Positions 1 through 6,198 of a stretch of DNA of 7,835 nt are shown one piece after another (the first letter of the stretch is position 1; each line of letters starts with the position of its first letter). The notes beneath the pieces are model-generated. The model worked only from the letters and a program-made list of their open reading frames with translations, made no database searches and was not told the origin of the DNA. Source of the stretch: Tardiphaga sp. (GTDB lineage Bacteria > Pseudomonadota > Alphaproteobacteria > Rhizobiales > Xanthobacteraceae); contig JAQGJF010000206.1 in NCBI GenBank assembly GCA_028290765.1, positions 1-7,835 of the forward strand, in the 5' to 3' direction. The position numbers were made by a program, and so were the translations under genes.

Positions 1-289
1 CAATGCGCGCCGCATCGACAAAATGCGTATCCATCTGGACCGTCGCCAGCGTTTCGTTGCCGGTCAGGAACCGGGCGCTCATGCCGCAGGTTCGATCCGC
101 CAATGTCATCAGCAGGCCGCCCTGAACCACGCCGCGGCGGTTGCGGTGCTTGTCCTGCCCGACGATGGCATATTCCGGAGCGGCGCCGTTCATCCGCTGC
201 CACAGCGGTCCAACCAAATTGATGAAGCCGTCAGCATCCATGATGGTCCAGCCATCGGCTTTCAAGGCTGCGCTGATCGCATCCGACAT
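1..289 (-). CDS. PaaI-family hotdog thioesterase, N-terminal part (cut by window edge)
   Basis: The first 96 codons of a gene that runs off the left edge. The protein starts MSDAISAALKADGW. After a short N-terminal helix it has the hotdog core signature HRNRRGVVQGGLLMTLADRT (residues about 51-70), followed by a strand ending QMDTHFVDAARI. This matches the PaaI/4HBT family, cytoplasmic enzymes that hydrolyse acyl-CoA thioesters. In that family the usual motif is HGG at the start of the central helix; here it reads QGG, a substitution common in the family. The start at 289 was chosen because AAGGA lies 6 bases upstream (296-300), and the overlapping ATG at 293 is in another frame that soon stops. 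The gene diverges from the Nudix gene. Substrate cannot be told from sequence. The family call is fairly sure; completeness is unknown. Confidence 0.8.
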   Translation of the reverse strand, partial: MSDAISAALKADGWTIMDADGFINLVGPLWQRMNGAAPEYAIVGQDKHRNRRGVVQGGLLMTLADRTCGMSARFLTGNETLATVQMDTHFVDAARI

Positions 290-374
290 TCATCGTCCTT
301 GTTGTCGAGATGGGGGCGGGAAGAGCGGGCGGGGTTCGGATCCGGTTGTTCATACAAAAGCAGATGCCCGCTGG

Positions 375-437
375 CTACAGCGTTTCCCGATGATATTGGA
401 TCACCGAGTGATCCAATATCATCGGGAAACGCCTTAG
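375..437. repeat. Long perfect palindrome (25-bp arms, 3-base loop)
   Basis: Positions 380-404 and 408-432 are exact reverse complements, separated by only CGA. Outside a two-base mismatch, CTA (375-377) and TAG (435-437) also pair. The transcript of either strand would form a very stable hairpin. There is no T-run next to it and both flanking genes read away from it, so it is not a normal terminator. It is more likely a palindromic intergenic repeat or a site acting on the divergent promoters. Function is not known. Confidence 0.85.
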
Positions 438-449
438 ATTCTGGTGTTG

Positions 450-498
450 GCGCATGTCCTTGTCGGCGAACCGGATTCCACTTCGCCGGGGCATGCGC
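450..498. repeat. Imperfect palindromic intergenic repeat, rhizobial type
   Basis: GCGCATG (450-456) pairs with CATGCGC (492-498), and CGGCGAA (464-470) pairs with TTCGCCG (482-488), with an 11-base loop (471-481) and an asymmetric internal bulge. From memory, the layout (CATG..CC, CGGNNAACCGG, TTCCACTT, CCGG, CATGCGCTAG) resembles an intergenic palindrome scattered in many copies through Rhizobiales genomes. It ends 35 bases before the Nudix start codon, so it could lie in that gene's leader. The structure is visible; the family assignment is recollection. Confidence 0.6.
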
Positions 499-533
499 TA
501 GTGCGGGCGGCGCCGGTGGTGTAGTCTGACCGG

Positions 534-1166
534 ATGAGCCATGCTTTCAACCATGTCACCCGGGCGCATATCGCAAGCCGCTGTGCGGCTTTCCCGCGTC
601 TTCCCCCCGACGACACGGCGTCCGGGCTGAAGCGCGCCGCGGTCGCCATCACGCTGGCGAAAGCCGACGGCCCCGGTGGCGGAACGGCGCTGCTGCTGAC
701 GCTGCGTGCCGCGGGCCTGCGCGCCCACAGCAATCAGTGGGCGCTTCCGGGCGGACGGTGCGACGAGGGCGAAACGCCGGTCGCGGCGGCGCTGCGTGAA
801 CTCGATGAAGAAATCGGCTTGCGACTGGCGCCGGAAGATGTTCTCGGCATCCTCGACGATTATCCGACCCGGTCGGGCTATCTGATCACGCCGGTGGTGG
901 TGTGGGCGGCGAACAGCTCCGCCTTGTCGCTCAGCCCGGACGAGGTGGCGTCGGTGCACCGGATCACGCTTGAAAACATTCTGCATGCGGACGCGTTCGA
1001 CTTCATCGCCATTCCGGAAAGCCGGCGCCGCGTGATCCGCTTTCGCCACGGCGGCGATTTCATCCATGCCCCGACCGCGGCCCTGATCTACCAGTTCCGC
1101 GAAGTGCTGGCGGGCCGCCATACCCGGGTGGCCGAGCTGGAACAGCCGGTGTTCGCCTGGAAATAG
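534..1166 (+). CDS. Nudix hydrolase, CoA-diphosphatase-like
   Basis: 210 aa. The full Nudix box GX5EX7REUXEEXGU is present at residues 74-96, with G74, E80, R88, E89, E92, E93 and G95 in register; these glutamates bind the catalytic magnesium. Just before it, residues 54-68 (LLTLRAAGLRAHSNQ) match the LLTxRxxxLRxHxxQ motif typical of CoA pyrophosphatases, the NudL/CoAse branch that splits CoA or acyl-CoA into 3',5'-ADP and phosphopantetheine derivatives. The length fits that branch. It has no signal peptide, so it is cytoplasmic. The ATG at 534 has only a weak ribosome binding site (CCGG directly before it). It diverges from the thioesterase, another enzyme acting on CoA derivatives, which is suggestive but not proof of a shared role. 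Other Nudix substrates cannot be excluded. Confidence 0.88.
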   Translation: MSHAFNHVTRAHIASRCAAFPRLPPDDTASGLKRAAVAITLAKADGPGGGTALLLTLRAAGLRAHSNQWALPGGRCDEGETPVAAALRELDEEIGLRLAPEDVLGILDDYPTRSGYLITPVVVWAANSSALSLSPDEVASVHRITLENILHADAFDFIAIPESRRRVIRFRHGGDFIHAPTAALIYQFREVLAGRHTRVAELEQPVFAWK

Positions 1167-1264
1167 CCCGGAAGTGCTTTACGGACATTTCGGCACGGCT
1201 TGCGGATATCGCCTGTTTCGGCGACGATGCCGGTAATCGGCCGATAAATATAAAAGCCACTTCT

Positions 1265-1270
1265 GGGAGG
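1265..1270 (+). promoter_or_regulatory. Ribosome binding site deciding a GTG start
   Basis: GGGAGG lies 7 bases before the GTG at 1278. The signal peptide begins immediately after this GTG and there is no ATG in a fitting position, so this site fixes the start of the TctC-type gene. Confidence 0.8.
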
Positions 1271-1277
1271 ACGATCC

Positions 1278-2255
1278 GTGACGCATTTCGGGAAAGCCTT
1301 GTTGTGCGCGCTGTTGCTGGCATTGCCCGGCATTTCTGGTCGCGCTGACGCACAGACCTATCCGACCCGGCCGATCACGCTGGTGATTCCGTTCGCACCG
1401 GGTGGCTCGACCTCGATCGTCGGGCGCGGCGTTGCCGACAAGATGGGCGAGCTGTTGGGCGAGAAGGTCGTTGTCGAAAACCGGCCGGGCGCCGGCGGTA
1501 CCGTCGGCACCAAGGCGGTGGCGAAGAGCGATCCCGACGGCTACACCATCATGCTGGGCTACACCGGCACGCTCGCGATCGGCCCCTCGCTCTATAAAAA
1601 TCCCGGCTACGATCCGCGCAAGGGTTTTGCCCCGATCGGCATGATCGGCAACGCGCCGAATTCGCTGGTGGTGCATCCGTCCTTCGCGGTCAAGACCGTC
1701 GCCGAATTGATCGCCTATGCCAAGGCCAATCCGGGCAAGGTCAATTTCGGCTCGGCCGGCACCGGCACGGTCAGCCATATCACCGGCGAATATTTTGCCC
1801 GCGCCGCCGGCATCACGCTGGTGCATATTCCCTACAAGGGCACCGGCCCGGCGCTGACCGATCTGCTCGGCGGCCATATTCCGATGGCCTTCGCGCCGAT
1901 CCCGGCCAGCCATCCCCACGTCACCGCCGGCACGCTGCGCGCGCTCGCGGTGACGAGCCAGAGCCGGACCTCGCTGCTGCCGGAGGTGCCGACCATCGCC
2001 GAGTCCGGCCTGCCCGGCTTCGATGCGTCATTGTATTACGGGCTGGTCGCGCCGGCCGGCACACCGCGCCCGATCATCGACAAATTGAACGAAACCTTGC
2101 GCGCGGCGCTCAAGTCCGACGAGTTGAAAAAGCAGCTGGTTCAGGACGGCACCGAGATCACGCCCTCGACGCCGGAGGAATATGCCGCCTTCATCGACAA
2201 GGAAGAGACCAAATGGTCGCAACTCGTCAAGCAGAGCGGCGCCAAGGAAGAGTAA
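1278..2255 (+). CDS. TctC/Bug-family tripartite tricarboxylate transporter substrate-binding protein
   Basis: 325 aa, the usual family length. It has a Sec signal peptide (hydrophobic residues 7-19, likely cleavage after ADA at about 25), then the mature start TYPTRPITLVIPFAPGG. Further family landmarks are VVENRPGAGG (residues 65-74), DPDGYT (85-90), YDPRKGFAPI (111-120), HIPYKGTGPALTDLLGG (183-199) and LPEVPTIAESGLPGF (234-248). These proteins bind small carboxylates in the periplasm and deliver them to TctAB-type membrane partners. No tctA or tctB is in the window, so this is an orphan receptor, as is common in this expanded family. In the ligand loop the usual aspartate of PGGSTD is a serine (PGGSTS, residues 41-46). 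The ligand is unknown. Confidence 0.92.
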   Translation: MTHFGKALLCALLLALPGISGRADAQTYPTRPITLVIPFAPGGSTSIVGRGVADKMGELLGEKVVVENRPGAGGTVGTKAVAKSDPDGYTIMLGYTGTLAIGPSLYKNPGYDPRKGFAPIGMIGNAPNSLVVHPSFAVKTVAELIAYAKANPGKVNFGSAGTGTVSHITGEYFARAAGITLVHIPYKGTGPALTDLLGGHIPMAFAPIPASHPHVTAGTLRALAVTSQSRTSLLPEVPTIAESGLPGFDASLYYGLVAPAGTPRPIIDKLNETLRAALKSDELKKQLVQDGTEITPSTPEEYAAFIDKEETKWSQLVKQSGAKEE

Positions 2256-2272
2256 GCGGGAACTCCCGCGTT
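2256..2272 (+). terminator. Possible hairpin terminator after the TctC-type gene
   Basis: GCGGGAACTCCCGC (2256-2269) begins right after the TAA stop and can form a 5-bp GC stem with a 4-base loop. It is followed by GTT rather than a real T-run, so termination would be weak or Rho-assisted. It could also be a chance palindrome in GC-rich DNA. Confidence 0.3.
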
Positions 2273-2334
2273 CGTGCGGCCAATGGTCTGACTTTCCTGG
2301 CTGACTTGCGCCGCAGGCTTGCTAAACAGGTCGG

Positions 2335-3525
2335 ATGCGACCACATCCGATTCGCCTTTGCGCCCGATATTTCCCGCTTGCGCTGTTCCTGATTGTGCCG
2401 CCGGCGCTCGCCGGCGGTAGCGTTGCGATATCGCCCGCTGTCGCCAATGCGATGGCGCAGGCCTCGCCGCAGGCGATCGCCGAGTACCGCCGCAAGTTGG
2501 CCGAATATCAGGAGGCACGCGCCGAGTTCGATGCCGAGGCGGGCGCCTATTGGAGTTCAATCTCGGAAAAGCGCCGCGGCCGTAACGCCAAGCGCCGCGA
2601 CCGCCAGACCATCACGCTCGACGACTACGTGCTGACGCAGCCGCCGCTCTATTCGGGGCCGGGCAAACCGGTCGATCCGGCGCCGCCGGAAAAACCGCCG
2701 CGCGAGCGCAAAGCCATTCCGGTGGTCGCCGATCTGCTGCAGGCCGCGTCGGAGCATTTTCAATTCGCGCCGCAGCGCCCCGTCGCCGAACTCGATTTCA
2801 AGCGCGTTTACGCACGCGTCGCGTTGGCGTCGGGACTGACGAAGGAACAAGCGGTCCGGGTCTATTCGTTCGAGACCGGCGGCAACGGCAATCACGACAT
2901 GCAGTCGGGCCTGAGCTCGCGGCCGGGATCGCGGGCGATTTCCACCGCGATCGGCTACAACCAGTTGCTCACCACCAACAGCGTCGAACTGGTTGCCGAA
3001 CAGGGTCATCAACTGCTCAAGGCGCTGACCGACAAGGCGGCGCAGCTGTCCGGTGCGCCGCGCAAGGCGATGGATCACAAGATCGCGGTGCTCAAGCGCA
3101 TGGTGGCGTTCGCCAGATCGGTGCCGGACGAATGGGCTCAGCACGAAAAACTCGCCGACACTCCGCAGGGCTGGGCCGTGCATGCGATGGTGCTGGATAT
3201 CGACGTCGGCCCGCTGTTGCAGACCCACAAGCTTCTGACCTCGGTGATTTTCGCGCGCGAAAAAGGCTATACCCGCCCGCTCACCGCCGCCGAGCTCGAA
3301 ATGATGAATCTGACCGGCGACGGCACCGGCCTCGACATGGTGACGATGCCGCAGGCCCTGCGCGAGCAGGTGCCGACCTCGAATTTCTTCCAGCGCAGCG
3401 GCTACGAGCGCAACCCGGTGGCGATCCGCCACAACACCGTCGCCAAGCTGCTGGCGGTCACCAACGCCCGGATGGACAGCAACAGCCAGCTGCAGGGCGC
3501 GAAAGATCTGGCCGCGGCGTTTTAG
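2335..3525 (+). CDS. Secreted protein of unknown function with lysozyme-like signature
   Basis: 396 aa. Residues 1-26 form a Sec signal peptide ending PALA, cleaved before GG. Residues 46-90 are charged and helical with a basic stretch (KRRGRNAKRRDR, 79-90). Residues 103-127 are proline-rich and look like a linker. From about 150 a folded domain begins: FKRVYARVALASGLTKEQAV, then SFETGGNG (178-185), then AIGYNQLL (205-212). An E-(S/T)-GG motif followed about 25 residues later by GxxQL is the pattern of lytic transglycosylases (ESGGN ... GLMQL), which would make E180 the candidate catalytic acid. The rest (213-396) matches nothing I recognise. The start at 2335 has a weak AGG 4 bases upstream. 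A periplasmic or cell-wall role is inferred; the enzyme activity is a hypothesis. Confidence 0.8.
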   Translation: MRPHPIRLCARYFPLALFLIVPPALAGGSVAISPAVANAMAQASPQAIAEYRRKLAEYQEARAEFDAEAGAYWSSISEKRRGRNAKRRDRQTITLDDYVLTQPPLYSGPGKPVDPAPPEKPPRERKAIPVVADLLQAASEHFQFAPQRPVAELDFKRVYARVALASGLTKEQAVRVYSFETGGNGNHDMQSGLSSRPGSRAISTAIGYNQLLTTNSVELVAEQGHQLLKALTDKAAQLSGAPRKAMDHKIAVLKRMVAFARSVPDEWAQHEKLADTPQGWAVHAMVLDIDVGPLLQTHKLLTSVIFAREKGYTRPLTAAELEMMNLTGDGTGLDMVTMPQALREQVPTSNFFQRSGYERNPVAIRHNTVAKLLAVTNARMDSNSQLQGAKDLAAAF

Positions 3526-3551
3526 GTTCGGCGCTTGAACCGTATTACGGC

Positions 3552-3757
3552 GTCGTCCCGGCCTTGAGCCGGGACCCAGAACCCCTGGCGTAAATGTTGA
3601 TAGCGAGAGCGCTCAAATTCACGCCTGTGATGCGGGGCGCGCTCTTGCGCGACCCCGGAATCGATACGCCGTGTCGTCTCTTTTAGGCCGTGCGGCAGAG
3701 GCCTTTTTAAAACCCTGAGGCCAGGGGTTCTGGGTCCCGGCTCAAGGCCGGGACGAC
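3552..3757. repeat. 206-bp element bounded by perfect 38-bp inverted repeats
   Basis: Positions 3552-3589 and 3720-3757 are exact reverse complements. Each arm also folds on itself: GTCCCGGC (3555-3562) pairs with GCCGGGAC (3568-3575) around a 5-base loop. The 130-bp core has a smaller hairpin (GGGGCGCGC ... GCGCGACCCC, 3634-3656) and no coding potential. The element fills most of the 299-bp gap between two convergent genes, where it could stop transcription from both sides. From memory, arms of this kind (GTCGTCCCGGC...GCCGGGACCCA) recur in Bradyrhizobium and relatives, so a MITE-like or REP-like mobile palindrome is likely. I see no clear target-site duplication. Confidence 0.8.
3685..3708 (+). 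terminator. Possible terminator hairpin inside the 206-bp element
   Basis: AGGCC (3685-3689) pairs with GGCCT (3700-3704) around a 10-base loop, followed by TTTT (3705-3708). The stem is short. It would serve the plus-strand gene ending at 3525, about 160 bases upstream. Confidence 0.3.
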
Positions 3758-3824
3758 CTGTGGAAACGCGGTGCGCTATGCATCAGCGCGAGACGCTGGA
3801 GCACCGCATTTGCACCAACCTTCT

Positions 3825-4130
3825 TCACCCCGGCCCGAACGAAAACTTGCCGTCGCCTTCCAGATACGGTCCGGTCCGCATGAAGAGTTGTCCGTTCTCG
3901 CCGATGAAGAACAGCGTGTTGTTCGGCACCTTCTTGGCGCCCTTCAGCAGAAACTTGGCGTTGCTGGTGCCCATCTTGTAGGTGAAGGTCTTGCCCTTGG
4001 CCTCGTAGGCATAGCCGGTATCCGGCGCCAGCACCCATGGCGTGGGTGCGGCGGCCTGCGCGAAAGCCGATGTTGCCAGCGCGGTCATCGCCGTCGCGGC
4101 GAGCAGCGTTTTGATCGATGAGTTGGTCAT
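3825..4130 (-). CDS. Small secreted protein of unknown function
   Basis: 101 aa with a clear Sec signal peptide: N-region MTNSSIK, a hydrophobic stretch, then cleavage after AFA at residue 24. The mature protein has about 77 residues, is rich in glycine, lysine and aromatic residues, and has no cysteine. It contains PTPWVLAPDTGYAYEAKGKT (29-48) and NNTLFFIGENGQLFM (70-84), alternating patterns that suggest a small beta-rich fold. I do not recognise a family. The start at 4130 is supported by GGAG about 8 bases upstream and by the signal peptide beginning there. It is convergent with the lysozyme-like gene and has the 15-bp tandem repeat in its upstream region. Expected location is the periplasm or outside the cell. 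Confidence 0.78.
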   Translation of the reverse strand: MTNSSIKTLLAATAMTALATSAFAQAAAPTPWVLAPDTGYAYEAKGKTFTYKMGTSNAKFLLKGAKKVPNNTLFFIGENGQLFMRTGPYLEGDGKFSFGPG

Positions 4131-4166
4131 CCTGCAGTCTCCAAACGTTTCTGTCCCAATAGAGTG

Positions 4167-4226
4167 CCTCTTGGCAGGTCAACTCTTGGAAGGTCACCTC
4201 TTGCAAGGTTACTTCTTGGCAAGTCA
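4167..4226. repeat. 15-bp tandem repeat, four degenerate copies
   Basis: Four head-to-tail units at 4167-4181, 4182-4196, 4197-4211 and 4212-4226, with approximate consensus CCTCTTGGCAGGTCA. Each unit differs from the consensus at 2 or 3 positions at most and there are no gaps. The array starts 36 bases upstream of the small secreted gene (minus strand), within the divergent intergenic region, so it may lie in that gene's leader or promoter. The sequence is less GC-rich than its surroundings. The period is a multiple of three, so every frame through it gives a five-residue repeat. Confidence 0.85.
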
Positions 4227-4335
4227 CCCAGGCGCGGTCGCGCGCAGCGTTCACGTCTTGAACAAACCACGAACGCTGTTCGTCCGTCAATATGACACAA
4301 AGCGGCTCGCGACTTTGTCATTCCCCGAAGCCGGC

Positions 4336-4365
4336 TTGACGACTATCTTCGAATTCCAATCTAAG
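4336..4365 (+). promoter_or_regulatory. Candidate sigma-70-type promoter for the six-cysteine secreted protein
   Basis: TTGACG (4336-4341), an 18-base spacer and TCTAAG (4360-4365; 4 of 6 to TATAAT). A start of transcription near 4373 would leave a leader of about 30 bases before the ATG at 4403, but almost none before the ATG at 4379. This agrees with the later start. It is a match by eye only. Confidence 0.35.
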
Positions 4366-4402
4366 GTCCGCAAGCTTAATGCCGGCCACGGGGATGATTC
4401 GG

Positions 4403-4882
4403 ATGACCATCAAATTGAAAATCGGGGTTTGCGTCGGACTATTTATGATGGCGGCGGCGCCGGTCCAGGCCGCGGATGAGTTCAAGCTCAGCAACAACCA
4501 GCGGATTTCCTGCGGCCGGGGACTGAGCGCGGGCAAGCTGAACTCCGCGACCTGCCGGTCCTACGCTTATCTGTTCAACACCAAAACCTCGGAATATTTC
4601 CGCTGCGCGGTCAGCCTGTCGCTGACCCGCGACAACAAGGAAATCCTCAGCGTCCAGACCGACGGTGGCTGCGTCAAAAAGCCCCGTATTTTCGAAACCG
4701 ACTCCAGCTATTCGTTCGACGCCACCGAGACCGAGCCGCCGAATACCAATTCGTTCTTCGGCACCGGTGGCTATGCGGTGTGGGCCAGCGACAATAACAC
4801 GCAGAAGGTCCGCGGCTGCATCATCATCGCGTCGGGTCTGGGTTCCGACGTCGCCAAATGCGTGGACATGAAGTTCGAATAA
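4403..4882 (+). CDS. Six-cysteine secreted protein of unknown function
   Basis: 159 aa from the ATG at 4403. This start gives a compact Sec signal peptide (MTIKLKIGVCVGLFMMAAAP, cleavage after VQA) and has GGGG 9 bases upstream (4390-4393). In-frame ATGs at 4379 and 4394 would add 8 or 3 residues and have poorly placed ribosome binding sites. The mature protein of about 136 residues has six cysteines (residues 37, 51, 68, 90, 139 and 153 from this start), an even number that suits up to three disulfide bonds in the periplasm. The only other cysteine is in the signal peptide. Recognisable segments are ISCGRGLSAG, SVQTDGGCVKK and RGCIIIASGLG. I do not recognise a family. It ends 32 bases before the convergent receiver-EAL gene. 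Confidence 0.75.
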   Translation: MTIKLKIGVCVGLFMMAAAPVQAADEFKLSNNQRISCGRGLSAGKLNSATCRSYAYLFNTKTSEYFRCAVSLSLTRDNKEILSVQTDGGCVKKPRIFETDSSYSFDATETEPPNTNSFFGTGGYAVWASDNNTQKVRGCIIIASGLGSDVAKCVDMKFE

Positions 4883-4914
4883 AGATTGGACGACGGCTGC
4901 GCTCTGACTCCGGT

Positions 4915-6117
4915 TCAGCCGGACATCGCGAGCGGACGCGCCGTGGCCGCGCGAGCAAATTTCTTGATGCCCATCGGCTTGCCGAACAAATAGCCCTGAA
5001 CGAGATCGAAACCGATCTCGTTCGCGGTGAGAAAATCGGCGCGGGTCTCAACGCCTGATGCCAGCGAACGCGCGCCATAACTCTGAGCCAGTTCGACGAT
5101 CCGGCGGCATACGGTTTGCTTCAACCGATCGTCCGCGGATCCGGTAACGAATTGCCGGTCGACCTTCAGCTCGACGAACGGAAACGTCTTGAGATCCATC
5201 AGCGCGGGCCAGTCCGCGCCGAGACCGTCGAGCGCGACCGCGATATTGTGCAGCCGCACTTGCCTTGCCACATCGACCACGAGATCCAGATTGCCGAGCG
5301 CCTCGGCGCCGTTGATTTCGATGATCAGCCCTCCGAATGCCGGATGGGCGGGCATCCATCGGCAAAGCTCGTCCACTGCCGCACGATCCTCGAGAAATGA
5401 AACCGGCAGGTTGATCGACAGATCGACCGGGCCTTGCTGCTCCAGCAGGTAGTGCCAATCCTCGATGACGCGGCCGATCACGAATTCCGACAATCCGCGA
5501 AAATGCGGGTCCTTGTTGTCGGGAATGAAGTAGGCCGGGGGAACCACGCCCCAGGCCGGGTGACGCATCCGCACCAGGGCCTCCGCGCCCCAGGGGATCA
5601 GGGTCCGGGCATGGATCTTGTGCTGGTACCACAATTCAAGCCAGCCGGATGCAAGGGCCTCGGCGACGTCCACTGCGGGGCTCGGGGGCGGTTCGACCGG
5701 AAGAAACGCCGCGATGCTGGCACGCAGCGTTTCGGCGCCGAACGGCGGCAGCAAGGGCGGCAGCATCGCAATTCCGTATTCCTCGCCGAGCTGCCGGACC
5801 GCCCGGACCATGATCGATTCCCGCGGGCCGATAGCGAGGACCTGGCCGGCAAAGTTTTTTCCGGCGAGAATTTCCAGAATCCGGCCGGCCTCGATTCCGT
5901 CGAAGGACAGCCCCAGGATGACGAGGTCCGGCTGTTGCGCGTCCAGCATCGCGGCGAGTTCGCCGGCCTTCGCGCATTCGCAGGTGATGAAGCCGAGATC
6001 CTCGAGCACGTCGGCAAGAAACGTCCGCAGATGGGTCTTGTTGTCGGCGATGCAGACCCGGGGCGTCACCTTTCGCTGCCCGAACGCCGCAGAACGCATG
6101 CCCGCTTCGATACTCAT
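4915..6117 (-). CDS. RocR-like receiver-EAL protein with degenerate receiver and EAL sites
   Basis: 400 aa from the ATG at 6117. Residues about 19-138 have a response-regulator receiver fold (PRVCIADNKTHLRTFLADVL at the start), but the phosphoacceptor position reads PDLVILGLSFDG, with glycine (69) for aspartate, and the conserved lysine of the KPF turn is proline (LLPPF, about 124). Residues about 150-390 form an EAL domain, which normally hydrolyses cyclic di-GMP. Kept: E179 of EAL, N236 (SINLP), E267 (IEIN), D297, K318 (ELKVDR), E357 (ASGVE) and Q374 (QGYLF). Changed: DDFG is DGLG (second Asp lost) and ELTE is EING. It may thus bind rather than cleave cyclic di-GMP. The open frame extends upstream to 6270, but that part does not look coding. 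A TTG at 6126, 5 bases after AAGGGGG, is an alternative start. Confidence 0.85.
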   Translation of the reverse strand: MSIEAGMRSAAFGQRKVTPRVCIADNKTHLRTFLADVLEDLGFITCECAKAGELAAMLDAQQPDLVILGLSFDGIEAGRILEILAGKNFAGQVLAIGPRESIMVRAVRQLGEEYGIAMLPPLLPPFGAETLRASIAAFLPVEPPPSPAVDVAEALASGWLELWYQHKIHARTLIPWGAEALVRMRHPAWGVVPPAYFIPDNKDPHFRGLSEFVIGRVIEDWHYLLEQQGPVDLSINLPVSFLEDRAAVDELCRWMPAHPAFGGLIIEINGAEALGNLDLVVDVARQVRLHNIAVALDGLGADWPALMDLKTFPFVELKVDRQFVTGSADDRLKQTVCRRIVELAQSYGARSLASGVETRADFLTANEIGFDLVQGYLFGKPMGIKKFARAATARPLAMSG

Positions 6118-6198
6118 ATGATTCAATGCCGCCCCCTTGAACGCTTTGGTTGTCGGGCTTTCATCGTTTACGCGGCGGTTCAAATTATGGAGTTTTCC

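Noticed and set aside
498..1121. Long open frame opposite the Nudix gene
   Set aside because: Arginine- and histidine-rich antisense shadow, as expected in high-GC DNA; the plus strand encodes a complete Nudix box.
1209..1245. Small hairpin (TCGCC/GGCGA) and 10-bp palindrome ATCGGCCGAT before the first TctC gene
   Set aside because: Short GC-rich symmetries common by chance; no linked promoter or conserved motif could be supported.
1179..1919. 246-codon frame opposite the first TctC gene
   Set aside because: Composition is that of a shadow and the plus strand matches the TctC family throughout.
2557..3432. 291-codon frame opposite the lysozyme-like gene
   Set aside because: Arg/Gly/His-rich antisense shadow without signal peptide or motif; the plus frame has a signal peptide and normal composition.
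4167..4226. CRISPR array
   Set aside because: The 15-bp units are directly adjacent with no spacers and no cas gene is present.
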